A stretch of 25,535 nt of DNA from Azolla pinnata (Eukaryota > Streptophyta > Polypodiopsida > Salviniales > Salviniaceae). Position 1 is the stretch's first letter; the number at the start of each line of letters is the position of its first letter. Of the stretch, positions 1 through 8,835 are shown in pieces. The notes beneath the pieces were generated by a model. It worked only from the letters and a program-made list of their open reading frames with translations, was not told the origin of the DNA and did no database searches. The DNA lies in the NCBI GenBank assembly GCA_037176905.1, contig JBBBWG010029433.1, positions 27,487 through 53,021 of the forward strand, given 5' to 3'. The position numbers and the translations under genes are program-made.

Positions 1-2
1 GT

Positions 3-158
3 AAACCCTGACTGATCACAGTTATTATAAACCCTGATTAATCACAGTTATTGTAAACCCTGTTTAATCACAGATATTATAAACCCTGATTAATCACAGT
101 TATTATAAACCCTGATTAATCACACTTATTATAAACCCTGATTAATCACAGTTATTAT
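3..158. repeat. 26-bp tandem repeat, 6 copies (intron of the AWPM-19 gene)
   Basis: Six head-to-tail copies of a 26-bp unit beginning AAACCCTGATTAATCACAG, with a few substitutions per copy. Each unit starts with a telobox-like AAACCCT. The array lies upstream of the first visible AWPM-19 exon, so it is probably inside that gene's first intron. This placement is inferred because the first exon is not in the window. Confidence 0.85.
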
Positions 159-640
159 AACCCCTAAACAGCCCTTCAGATAATCCAGCCCTATATTAAT
201 TTATAAACCCTAATCAATGACAGTTATAAACAGCCCTTCATATGATCCAGCCCTATAATTAGCTATAAACCCTGATTAATGAGTACAGTTATAAACAGCC
301 CCTCATATAATCCAGCCCTATGTTAATCTATAAACCCTAATTAATGACAGTTATAAACCCTAATTAACAGCCCTTCATATAATGATCCAGCCCTATAATT
401 AGCTATAAACCCTAATTAATGACAGTGCCCTTCATAGAATCCAGCCCTATAATTAGCTCTAAACCCTAATTAATGAGGGCCAATTAGAAGCCCTAAACAG
501 CCCTTCACAGAATCCAGCCCTATAATTAGCATGAAACCCTAATTAATGATAGTTACATAAAGCCCTAAACAGCCCTTCTTATAATCCAGCCCTAGCTATC
601 AACCCTTAGAATTAATTCATGGCGGCATCAAAAACAGTTA
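159..640. repeat. Composite 60-70-bp tandem repeat, about 7 copies
   Basis: A degenerate array continues the previous one. Each unit combines ACAGCCCTTCATATAATCC, a CAGCCCTATAATTAGC segment and TATAAACCCTAATTAATGAC. Copies of the CAGCCCTTC word start near 169, 231, 296, 369, 496 and 570. The unit contains the telobox AAACCCTAA. A reverse-complement copy of part of the unit occurs at 1988-2022, in another intron of the same gene. Confidence 0.75.
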
Positions 641-840
641 TAAACCCTAGATAGCCCTTGTTATTAATCCGAACTAATGACATAAACCCGAAGCCCTCGA
701 TATAAATCAACCCCGCTCGTTAGAAACCTAAACCCTTGGGATACGTACATAAACCCTAATTACCCTAATGATTGATGATCGACCTGCGGCTGATGATAGT
801 TTTCCTTTTGGATGAATTGGTGCCACTGGGGATGACGATT

Positions 841-1056
841 GACCATTGACACATTGAAGATTGACGATCAACGATTGACGGTTGAGCTTGATCGACGATT
901 GATGATTAATGATTGATTGATGGTTGATGATTGATTGATGACTGATGATTGATTGATGATTGACGTTTGATTGATGAATGATTGATTGATTGATTCATTC
1001 ATTGATTGACGTACGTTTGATTGATGATTTATTGATTGATCATTGATGAATTAATC
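841..1056. repeat. GATT/TTGA-type simple repeat
   Basis: Low-complexity run of imperfect TTGATTGATGA words leading up to the splice acceptor of the first visible AWPM-19 exon. The stretch between 641 and 840 is AT-rich with scattered telobox-like words. I see no exon in it. Confidence 0.7.
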
Positions 1057-1058
1057 AG

Positions 1059-2651
1059 CGGTGTCCTACAACCCGGCCACGTTCTACGTCGTCCTCTACT
1101 CGCTGATCGCAGGCGTTGTGGGCCTGGCATCGGTGCTGATCGGGGCACAGTTCGTGAGCTCAGCGGCCATTAATGGCCACTCAGCCGCCGCTGCATCTGG
1201 CACCATAGCCTGGATCCTCACGCTCCTTGCTGCAGGGTAATCGATTGATCAATCGATGAATCGATCAATTAATCAGAGTCTGTGATGATCCGTGATCAAT
1301 CCATTCATTAATTAATCAGAGTCTCTGATGATCCGTCATCAATTGATTAATTAACTAATCCTCTGGCTGTGATGATCCGTGATCAATCGACTAATTAATT
1401 AATCAGAGTCTGTCATGATCCGTGAATCAATCGATTAATTAATTGATCAGAGTCTGTGATGATCCGTGATCAATCGAGTAATTAATTAATCAGAGGCTCT
1501 GATGATCCGTGGTCAATCGATTAATTAATTAATCCGAGGCTCTGATGATCCGTGATCAATCGATTAATTAATTAATCAGAGTCTGTGATGATCCGTGATC
1601 AATCGATTAATTAATTAATCAGAGTCTGTGATGATCCTTGACCTGCCTAGATTCAATTGAGCGCGGCCCGCATTGATCTCACCCGCAATTCTATTATGCG
1701 ATCAATGATCGCATAACAGATATTTCATTGATCAATCATTTCAGCTGAAATAATTTGCGATCAATGATCGGCTAATCATTCGGATATTTTCGAGCTGATC
1801 GGCGTCAGCGAAAATTACGCTCTTGCATTAGCCGCTTAATCGCTACTAACCACTCCCCCCCCCCAATCTCGAGCGCAGGTTGGTGGCCAAAGAGATCAGC
1901 ATCAACGGAATCATCCCTCTCTACTGGCAAATCGTGAGTTGTTACAAATCATTGGCCGCATAATTATGGTTTATAATTGTTCTTTGTGTCATTAATTAGG
2001 GTTTATAACTAGGGCTGGATTAAGCAGATTGAAATGTCATTAATTAGGCCTGGTTGCTGGATAATTATGCACCCGAATCGTTCGATATCTGATGAAATGG
2101 CTGCTGTTATAGCTAGAGCTAAGCGAATTAATAAAATTGATGAAGACATTAATTAAACTTAATCCGTGCGAGAAACAAAGCAGAATTGGTCTAAGTAAGT
2201 TACCAGCTTATCAACGATATCATGACGATCGATCGATCGATCATCATCGAGCGGCCCAGCACGCAAACAAATTCCTCCCGGAAATCATATATTGATCCCC
2301 GGATCATTTGATTCGGTCGATTCGCACCCAACGCCTAATCTCTCGTGATGATGATCGGATTCATGATCAATATAATAATTGTTGCTGATTGTTATTGGGG
2401 CGAATCATCAGACGATGATGATCGGATTCATGATCAATGTAAAACAATTGTTGCTAATTGTTATTGTGGCGAATCATCAGACGGCACTGGAGGCGCTCGT
2501 AATCATCGCAACGATCACGCAGCTGCTGTATTTGATTGGAGTCGGGGCGGTGGGCCATCAAGGCAGCTACTTCTGGAGGGCTCGCGGCGAGCCAACGACG
2601 GAATCAGGCGCAGCTCCGGCCAATTCGACGCCAATCATAGTGAAGGATTAA
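1059..2651 (+). CDS. AWPM-19-like (PM19) membrane protein, 5'-partial, three exons in window
   Basis: Three exons splice in frame: 1059-1236, 1879-1933 and 2481-2651, ending in TAA. Acceptors are AG at 1057-1058, 1877-1878 and 2479-2480; donors are GT at 1237 and 1934. Intron phases are 1 (entering), 2 and 0. The visible 133 residues hold three hydrophobic segments: one with LIAGVVGLAS, one with AWILTLLAAGLVAKEI, and one with TALEALVIIATITQLLYL, followed by a polar tail ending PIIVKD. These match the second to fourth membrane helices of the AWPM-19 family: AGVVG, AW-LTLLA-G--KEI and LEA-VII---TQLLY are family landmarks. Members are four-helix plasma-membrane proteins tied to ABA, dehydration and seed maturation. 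The first exon, with helix 1, must lie upstream of base 1. The introns (642 and 547 bp, plus the incomplete first) consist largely of tandem repeats. The family call is strong; the exact role is inferred. Confidence 0.85.
1275..1637. repeat. 43-bp tandem repeat, about 8.4 copies, in an AWPM-19 intron
   Basis: Head-to-tail copies of a 43-bp unit beginning AGAGTCTGTGATGATCCGTG and ending in a run of TTAA words, filling more than half of the intron between the first and second visible exons. Copies differ by a few substitutions (for example AGAGGCTCTG) and one insertion. The last copy breaks off at 1637. Confidence 0.9.
1988..2022 (-). repeat. Inverted copy of the first-intron repeat within the last AWPM-19 intron
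   Basis: The stretch reads GTCATTAATTAGGGTTTATA and on to AGGGCTGGATT. It is the reverse complement of the composite unit near 385-423, apart from a short internal deletion. A second, shorter copy begins near 2037. The same repeat therefore flanks two exons in opposite orientations within one transcript. Confidence 0.7.
2346..2482 (+). repeat. Duplicated 3' splice-site segment (67/69-bp tandem duplication)
   Basis: A segment running from GATGATGATCGGATTCATGA to GCGAATCATCAG|AC occurs twice in tandem and ends directly at the last AWPM-19 exon. The two candidate acceptors (AG at 2410-2411 and 2479-2480) are 69 bp apart. The interval between them is in frame with the exon and free of stop codons. 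Confidence 0.85.
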
Positions 2652-4625
2652 GTCTTAATTATTGAGATGAATCTTATTAACCATGGCTTAATCACCCATT
2701 TAGATATCCGCCGATTCTATCCTTCCACCCAATATCCTTGATCTCATTATTCAGCAATAGATTCTTCTTAATGCTTCAGCTGTGAATGAATCTCTCCAAG
2801 ATTTGCTACCCTAGTGCATACAATACTGGTTTTTGCATGATTGGAAAATGAATAAGCAAAGCCTTAAGGATCCTCACTCTGGAATTAGCCGGTTATATTA
2901 ATCTCTCTTCCTTAATTACCTGCTTTGATTGTAATCCAACAACCCGTATTTGATTCAACATAATAATAATCACTCCAAGCTTTCAATTCCATACCTTTTT
3001 TTTCTTTTTGGAAAAGATACCAAGAATTAATGCCTAACAAAATTATAATTAACTATATTTTAACGCCTACCACAACCAAACATTACAAAATTAACGCATA
3101 GTGTTAAAAAATTGACGCCAATTGATTTATGAACACCAAATCAATTAGTTGTGAGCAATTAACATCAAATTAACTAATTGATTAACACCAAATTAATGCG
3201 TTAATCAATTAACTAGACTCCAGAATTACTAACTTTTGTTGATTGAATGTAGTAAAGGATTCGATTGGGAACAATTAGTGAGAAGTGATTAGGAATAAAA
3301 TTAATACTAGCGGAATTAATTTTTAGTGAAAGATAAGATTAGGCGTTAATTTGTAATCTTTGATTTTTTAGTAAGCATATAAAATGTCATTTATAATTTT
3401 GGCTAGACGTTTTTTGGTTCGATCAAAGCCCTAAATCTGATCCGAATCTTGACAATCTGCGTGCCAAGGCACGCGTCCCTAGATATACCCTGCGCAAGAT
3501 CATGAGATCATGTGCTGCTGCTAAATATCGATATTGAAATGTTGGAAGTGTTGGGAATCAAAACATTTGTTCAGATGAATACTACCCAAGCAATTAGCCT
3601 GATCATCATCATCGATGCTCGCTTAGAAATCTAGGGCACTGATCGATCGGATCTGTTTTAGTTTTGATAAATTTGTGACTCATCTAAACCAGTCGATCGA
3701 ATTTGTTTCAATTTCCATAAATTTGTGACTTGCCGAAACCAGAACGTATTTGTTTGGCTCCACAAGATGCATATAGCTTTTTCATGAACCTTTACGTAAA
3801 CGAAATACAAGGGTTCATTTCGATCCCAATCAAGATGAACAAACGTCACTTACACAATCATATGTCTTGTTTCATCTGTTTTCTGCTTCTTGCTCATCTC
3901 CCCGTCTGCTCTATTTGTCTGTGACAATCGGGGCCATTTTTTGTGAGCATGATGTAGCACAACACACGATCTTGTATACATGTCACGATCGATCACTCGA
4001 CGAGCAACTCGTTTCCAGCTTGCTCAAATAAAGGGCCTAGTACATCCTACCCATCAACTACACCAATCCTGTCAACTGTTTGCTCTTTTGCTTTCTTCAC
4101 CAAAGGTGTGCTACCCATCTGTGCATTCATTTTTTGGGAGCGACTCGATCTCCAGACACTTTGCAAGTCCGAAGAGGCGTGTCTTTGCAGCTTCGAAGAG
4201 GCCAGGCCAAGAGCGCAACTAGATAAGCTCGGGGGATTAAAATTTATTAATATAGAAACAAGATGTATTTGCTTATTATTGAAGTGGATTAATAAGACTT
4301 CGAGTTTATTTTCAGCCCTGGAAAATGGGGAAAAAACATGCACATATATGACAAATTGTGTGATTTTCATGTAGTTGCTGTCCGGTATAGTTCATGGGAA
4401 GTTATAAACAACAAGATGTTCTTTAGTCTTCAGATATGTGCAGTGGAAATTATACAATTTGTTTGGAGCCAATTAGTGCATGCAATTAAAGGGTGAGTTA
4501 TGATGCAATGCAAGGAAATGCCGATTCGGTTGTGGTCAGGAGAGGATGCTTTTCATTCATGAATGGAGGCAGTGACATGTTTGTACAATATTATATAGCA
4601 AACCAAAGATAGGCAGGTGTATGCA
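2652..4625. other. AT-rich intergenic region, no gene seen
   Basis: Contains the 3' flank of the AWPM-19 gene, then AT-rich DNA with many TTAATT words between about 3000 and 3370, and a 50-bp-spaced duplicated word (ATAAATTTGTGACT near 3667 and 3717). The short ORFs here lack any recognisable domain. An LTR-like fragment near 3800 is listed separately. Confidence 0.6.
3799..3845 (+). repeat. Short fragment resembling the retrotransposon LTR at 24074-24118
   Basis: AAATACAAGGGTTCATTTCG followed by ATCCCAATCAAGATGAACAA parallels the LTR of the gypsy element near 24074, which reads AAATACAGGGGTTCACCTTC then ATCCCAATCAAAGTGAACAA. Both are followed by pyrimidine-rich DNA. It may be a remnant of a solo LTR. 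LTR ends cannot be defined here. Confidence 0.4.
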
Positions 4626-4801
4626 CAATCCACCATTTGGGTTGTTAACTGCAGTTGTTTGGCCATTCATTCTCGTGGTATTAATACTTTCAAGTAATGA
4701 AATATTACGTAGCGGTGTGCGAAACAATCCACCATTCTGGTTATTATTATCTGCAGTGGTTTGGCCATTCTCTTTGTATTAATACTTTTGAAGCAATGAA
4801 A
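4626..4801. repeat. 99-bp tandem duplication
   Basis: Two diverged copies start at 4626 and 4725, both beginning CAATCCACCATT and containing CTGCAGT-GTTTGGCCATTC and TATTAATACTTT. They lie between the intergenic DNA and the telomere-like block. Confidence 0.7.
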
Positions 4802-4859
4802 GGGTTCCACTTGAAAGAGGAAAAAACTATCTACCACTTTCTCAACTTGCTGTTGTTGT

Positions 4860-5087
4860 CAGGGTTAGGGTCAGGGTCAGGGTCAGGGTCAGGGTCAGGG
4901 TCAGGGTCAGGGTTAGGGTTAGGGTTAGAGTCAGGGTTAGGGTCAGGTTTAGGGTTAGGGTTAGGTTAGGGTCAGGTTTAGGGTTAGGGTTAGGGTTAGG
5001 GTTAGGGTTAGGGTTAGGGATAGGGTTAGGGTTAGGGTTAGGGTTAGGGTTAGGGTTAGGGTTAGGGTTAGGGTTAGGGTTAGGGTT
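4860..5087 (+). repeat. Interstitial telomere-like array, TCAGGG then TTAGGG hexamers
   Basis: About 228 bp of hexamers with the G-rich strand on +. The 5' part is mostly TCAGGG, the middle is mixed with occasional five- or seven-base variants, and the 3' part is a long, nearly pure TTAGGG run with one ATAGGG. The unit is the six-base form, not the usual plant TTTAGGG. The array ends 62 bp before the RING gene's start codon, so it must overlap its core promoter or 5' leader. ORFs across it, rich in Gly-Ser, Asn-Pro or Leu-Thr, are translation artefacts. Confidence 0.95.
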
Positions 5088-5149
5088 CCCCTTGTGAGGG
5101 ACTTGTGTGTCTCCCTTGTCTCTCTCCTGGTCCTTTCCCTGCTGCTGCC

Positions 5150-7303
5150 ATGGCGAGCTCCGAGCCTCTCTTCTGGTGCCATCAGTGCGATGCAGAGATA
5201 GTCCCGGCTCCAGCAGAGCTCGACCCGCCATCGCCTTTCGATGGACGCGCCCTGATCTGTCCACACTGTGGCGATGGCTTCCTCGAGGCCATGGAGACGG
5301 CGAGCTCCCTCAGACACGTGCGGCGCGTGGTGAGAAGAGGGCGGGAGGTGATGAGGAGGCGGGCGCCAGACACCAGCGATGGCGATGGGGTTTCAACGCC
5401 ACAGGTCATTCGCTCTTCTCAAAGCGCGAATCTTGCGGCGGATTCTGACGAAGCGCACGATGGAATGCTGGATGCTGGTGCGGGGCGCGTGTCTCGTGAC
5501 ATGGTTGCAGTGCCGCTGCTGGATTCTTCTGCACGGAAGGCAGATGATGCCCCTGAAGAAGAACTGGTCAGAACGTTGGACTCTGCTCAGGGAACCCGTG
5601 AAGCTCATGGTGGGATCTTGGAAGAATACCATGGAATCTCTGACAGAATCCCCGATCTCTGCTTAAATGCCTCGCACGAGCGAGCCGGCGAAGCGTCGAG
5701 GCACTCGGAGGCTGGAAATGGAAGCTCTGTACCTATGCAGGGGAATTCTGAAATGCTCTTTGGGGCGTTTGAATCCCATGATGGAATGCCTCAGTCGGTG
5801 GATGCGATCTTTGAAGCAGGAGAGTTTGGACCAGCTGGAATAGGTTTGGATTCTGAGCCAGGTGCTGGATCTGCTGTGTCGATGAGCGGTGAGCCAGAGA
5901 GACACGGCGATGGAGTTGTGGATGAGGATGGGATGGACTTCGATGCTGGAGATGGCCTTCTTGAACTCAATGGGTGGGATTCCTTCGAAGAAGGGGAGGA
6001 CAGTGATGGAGATGAAGATGCCGATGAGTGGGAAGAGGTGGATTTCTCCGAATCTGATCTTGTTGTTCGATTCCTCGAGGCTGTAGATGGAATGGATGGT
6101 GAATTATCCCGAGATAGGGGTCACATTGAGGAAGAAGAGGGTGAAGTTTTGGATGAAAATCGAGCACTAGAAGAAGGGGAGGGTGAAGTTTTAGAAGTGG
6201 GCCGCAGGAACAATTCTTTACGTTTCGGGAATGTGCTTCGTCGAGGCTTGTTTAGAAGGTTACAAACCATCACCAGGAACTATAACACAGAAATCGAGCT
6301 TGATTGGTTCGAATCGGATGCCTATATTGGCAATCCGGGAGATTATGTCGATGCACAGGGCTTTGAAGAGATTCTCCAGCAGCTCATGGAAACCGACAAC
6401 GCTCGAAGGGGTGCTCCTCCGGCTTCCAGATCAGCTATTGAAGCTCTTCGTTCGGTTCATATCAAGCAACAAAACCTGGACGATGGGTCGGCAATATGCG
6501 CTATTTGTAAAGATGTGTTAGCACTGCAAGAGATAGCGAAACAGCTGCCCTGTTTACACCTTTACCACAGCACCTGTATTCTTCCTTGGCTTGATGCTCG
6601 CAACTCCTGCCCAGTATGTAGATATGAGCTGCCTACTGATGATTCTGATTATGAAGAAGAGAAAAGGAAGATAAATTGTGCGCAACAAGTGGAGGACAAT
6701 CATAGCCTTGGAATTCCTGAAGAAACTTCTGGGGGAAGTCCGAGCATGGTAAGCAACTCGAACGATGCACCATCTCAGACTGAAGGTGTAGAGTCTCTTA
6801 TAGAATCATTCGAAGGCGAGATTGAATGTGGAACTGACGTGAACCCCGTAAAAAATGATGCAAATTTGAACGCCGAGGAGGAGATTGATTGCAGACATGA
6901 GTTGAATGCTATTGGCACCAATGTAAAGGATGGAAATGAGTCGTTTGCATTCGGAAGTGCTAGTGGATCCTCAACTGAGCCGATGAATGCATTTGGAAAC
7001 GCTATTGGATCATCAAATGAGGTAACCGACTTATGTAGTGATGCCAATGAAGAGGAGATTGAATCTAGAAATGAGTTGGAGATCGATGGAAGCTATGCAG
7101 ATGCTAAAACAAAACCCTCGTTCGTTGAGGTGATAGCAGGCCCATTGTTAAGTGTGGTGGGCTTGATTATGATTTCCTGTTTAGGAAACGTTGTCCTTGG
7201 AAAGGGGCCTCAGAATCAGCAGGGTTTCAAAGAGAATGCCAAATACCGAAAGACGGAAGCAGTCCAGAAGCATAAGCCATGGTGGATGCGGCTATTTGGC
7301 TGA
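5150..7303 (+). CDS. CIP8-like RING-H2 E3 ubiquitin ligase with N-terminal zinc ribbon
   Basis: Single-exon gene of 717 codons. The start at 5150 is chosen because the protein then begins MASSEPLFWCHQC, the usual N-terminus of this plant family. An in-frame start at 5105 is possible but adds only a low-complexity leader. An N-terminal zinc ribbon has C10-x2-C13 and C37-x2-C40. A long acidic, low-complexity middle (most acidic about 270-330) follows. A conserved block (about 395-440, including GFEEILQQL and RRGAPPA) precedes a canonical RING-H2: C450, C453, C468, H470, H473, C476, C487, C490, with W480 and P488 in place for E2 binding. A hydrophobic stretch at about 661-684 could be a C-terminal membrane anchor, followed by a basic end with WWMRLFG. 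It resembles COP1-interacting protein 8 and At5g08139-type ligases but is much longer. Role: transfer of ubiquitin from an E2 to unknown substrates. A telomere-like array abuts the 5' side. Confidence 0.88.
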   Translation: MASSEPLFWCHQCDAEIVPAPAELDPPSPFDGRALICPHCGDGFLEAMETASSLRHVRRVVRRGREVMRRRAPDTSDGDGVSTPQVIRSSQSANLAADSDEAHDGMLDAGAGRVSRDMVAVPLLDSSARKADDAPEEELVRTLDSAQGTREAHGGILEEYHGISDRIPDLCLNASHERAGEASRHSEAGNGSSVPMQGNSEMLFGAFESHDGMPQSVDAIFEAGEFGPAGIGLDSEPGAGSAVSMSGEPERHGDGVVDEDGMDFDAGDGLLELNGWDSFEEGEDSDGDEDADEWEEVDFSESDLVVRFLEAVDGMDGELSRDRGHIEEEEGEVLDENRALEEGEGEVLEVGRRNNSLRFGNVLRRGLFRRLQTITRNYNTEIELDWFESDAYIGNPGDYVDAQGFEEILQQLMETDNARRGAPPASRSAIEALRSVHIKQQNLDDGSAICAICKDVLALQEIAKQLPCLHLYHSTCILPWLDARNSCPVCRYELPTDDSDYEEEKRKINCAQQVEDNHSLGIPEETSGGSPSMVSNSNDAPSQTEGVESLIESFEGEIECGTDVNPVKNDANLNAEEEIDCRHELNAIGTNVKDGNESFAFGSASGSSTEPMNAFGNAIGSSNEVTDLCSDANEEEIESRNELEIDGSYADAKTKPSFVEVIAGPLLSVVGLIMISCLGNVVLGKGPQNQQGFKENAKYRKTEAVQKHKPWWMRLFG

Positions 7304-7432
7304 TCATACCAATGGTTTGGGCTGATTGAAGTGTGACTTCACTCACACTCATTATGATGTTAAGAGCTCACATTTGAGGCAGCCATAATCTTGTGCGAGC
7401 AAGGCGGAAGCAGTTTTTGGGACATTTAATTG

Positions 7433-7438
7433 AATAAA
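7433..7438 (+). promoter_or_regulatory. AATAAA polyadenylation signal candidate of the RING gene
   Basis: AATAAA lies 130 bp after the RING stop codon in AT-rich DNA. The position suits a plant near-upstream poly(A) element. No transcript evidence is available. Confidence 0.4.
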
Positions 7439-8370
7439 CAACTTGGAGTGATCAGTTTTATATGAATCGAATTCAGGGGTGATATCCATTGTTGCACTAC
7501 TATCTTTTGTCTATGCTCACAGTGGAGATGACTACTGCATGCCATATCCAAGGCAGTATATTCTTGACCTCTCTTTGGATTAGAGTCACACAGCTGTCTA
7601 GATTTTACAATATTCTGGGAATGTATTGCAGCAATTTAAACTTTGATTCAGATTTCAATATGCTTTACACAATTTCTGTTCCGCCCAGCGTTTGAGTCAA
7701 CATGAAGCGGCCGATTGATTTGTTTTCTTGACAAGATCTACACCTCTTGGGGAGAATTACTGGGTCTCAAATCAGGGTTCGACCCTCATGCTAGATCGAC
7801 TAACTTGTGTGTTTTGGAGGATTGAGCACTAACACAGTCTGAATGAATGCTGTCATCATATGTTGAAATCTGGTCGCATTGGAAAGTTGCTTGGGCAAGT
7901 AAGTAGCTCAGAAGCATTATATCTAAAATCTTGAGTTGGCAGGTGCCCTAGCATACAGATCTGAGCTCTTGAAGCACCCGTTCTTTCCTTTCTACTTTGT
8001 TTAAAATTTTGAAGATGCAGGGCTCTCAAAGGTGTCCATTCATTCATTCACATGTTGGATCCCATCATGTAGGGCGTACACATGCTCAGAGGATTTGCTA
8101 AAAGCTCTAAGAGATATGTCGATGGAAGCTTGAGCTTGGTTCGATTGGAGTTTTTGTTTTTTTTTTTTGGTACATTCACCTGATCTCAAGATCAACTGAT
8201 GCTGCTCAGATCGAGCTCCATTGCATTTGATTACTGGTTTGTGCTTGCACACAGAAGAACATGTACATCTGATTGATCGGATCTGGAGCTAGGCCATGCC
8301 ATCATTGAAGGCAGCAGCACATCAAGGATATGGTCATGTACACTCAAAGGGCAGGTCATCTTTACTATGT
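7439..8370. other. Intergenic region, nothing recognised
   Basis: Between the RING gene and the small tandem arrays. Short ORFs on both strands have no recognisable domain. A GGGTTCGACCC word near 7774 recalls a tRNA T-arm but lacks the rest of a tRNA. Confidence 0.5.
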
Positions 8371-8563
8371 ATCACAAAGGTGTATCATTGAATAGAATCC
8401 TGTTGATAAAAAAACCAACATGAAGATCAGACATCAAAGGTGTATAATTGAATAGAATCCTGTTGATAAAAAAACCAACATGATGCACCATTCAGATCAG
8501 ACATCAAAGGTGTATCATTGAATAGAATCCTGTTGATAAAAAAACCCAACATGATGCACCCTT
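8371..8563. repeat. 60/70-bp tandem repeat, 3 copies
   Basis: Three copies start at 8371, 8431 and 8501. Each contains ATCAAAGGTGTATCATTGAA, TAGAATCCTGTTGATAAAA and ACCAACATGA. The second unit is 10 bp longer through an added GATGCACCATTC segment. Near-identity suggests recent duplication. Confidence 0.9.
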
Positions 8564-8664
8564 GACAAGATGATGAAGGAACTGTCGAATGCTACAAAGC
8601 CAGCCTTGGTCCTCACAAATGTCTCTGGTGGAATGTGGTGGCACATTTCGGAGAATTAAACAAA

Positions 8665-8835
8665 TACATAAGCTAGCATCATGGCCCATCCAGGGTTAAG
8701 CAAATTATAATTAGCGTCATGGTCCATCGAGGATTAAGAAAGTTGTAATTAGCATCAATATGGCCCATCGATGATAAGCAAATAACTAGTTAGCATCATG
8801 GCCTATTAAGCAAATGATTAAAATATGGGCCATTG
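8665..8835. repeat. Degenerate 40-45-bp tandem repeat, about 4 copies
   Basis: Copies share TTAGCATCATGGCCCATC followed by GATTAAGCAAAT, with small indels between them. Confidence 0.7.

Noticed and set aside
621..655. ATGGCGGCATC start as the first exon of the AWPM-19 gene
   Set aside because: The frame closes after about nine codons and lacks the hydrophobic first helix and a suitable donor.
1275..1637. CRISPR-like repeat array
   Set aside because: Repeats are directly abutting without unique spacers and lie in a plant intron.
2345..2665. 106-codon + strand ORF overlapping the last AWPM-19 exon in another frame
   Set aside because: It is a shadow frame; the AWPM-19 frame at 2481-2651 matches the family.
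4697..5317. ORFs rich in Gly-Ser, Asn-Pro or Leu-Thr across the telomere-like block on both strands
   Set aside because: They are translations of a hexamer repeat; no codon signal or domain.
7770..7800. GGGTTCGACCC word as part of a tRNA gene
   Set aside because: The loop would be too short and no acceptor, D-arm or A-box can be drawn around it.
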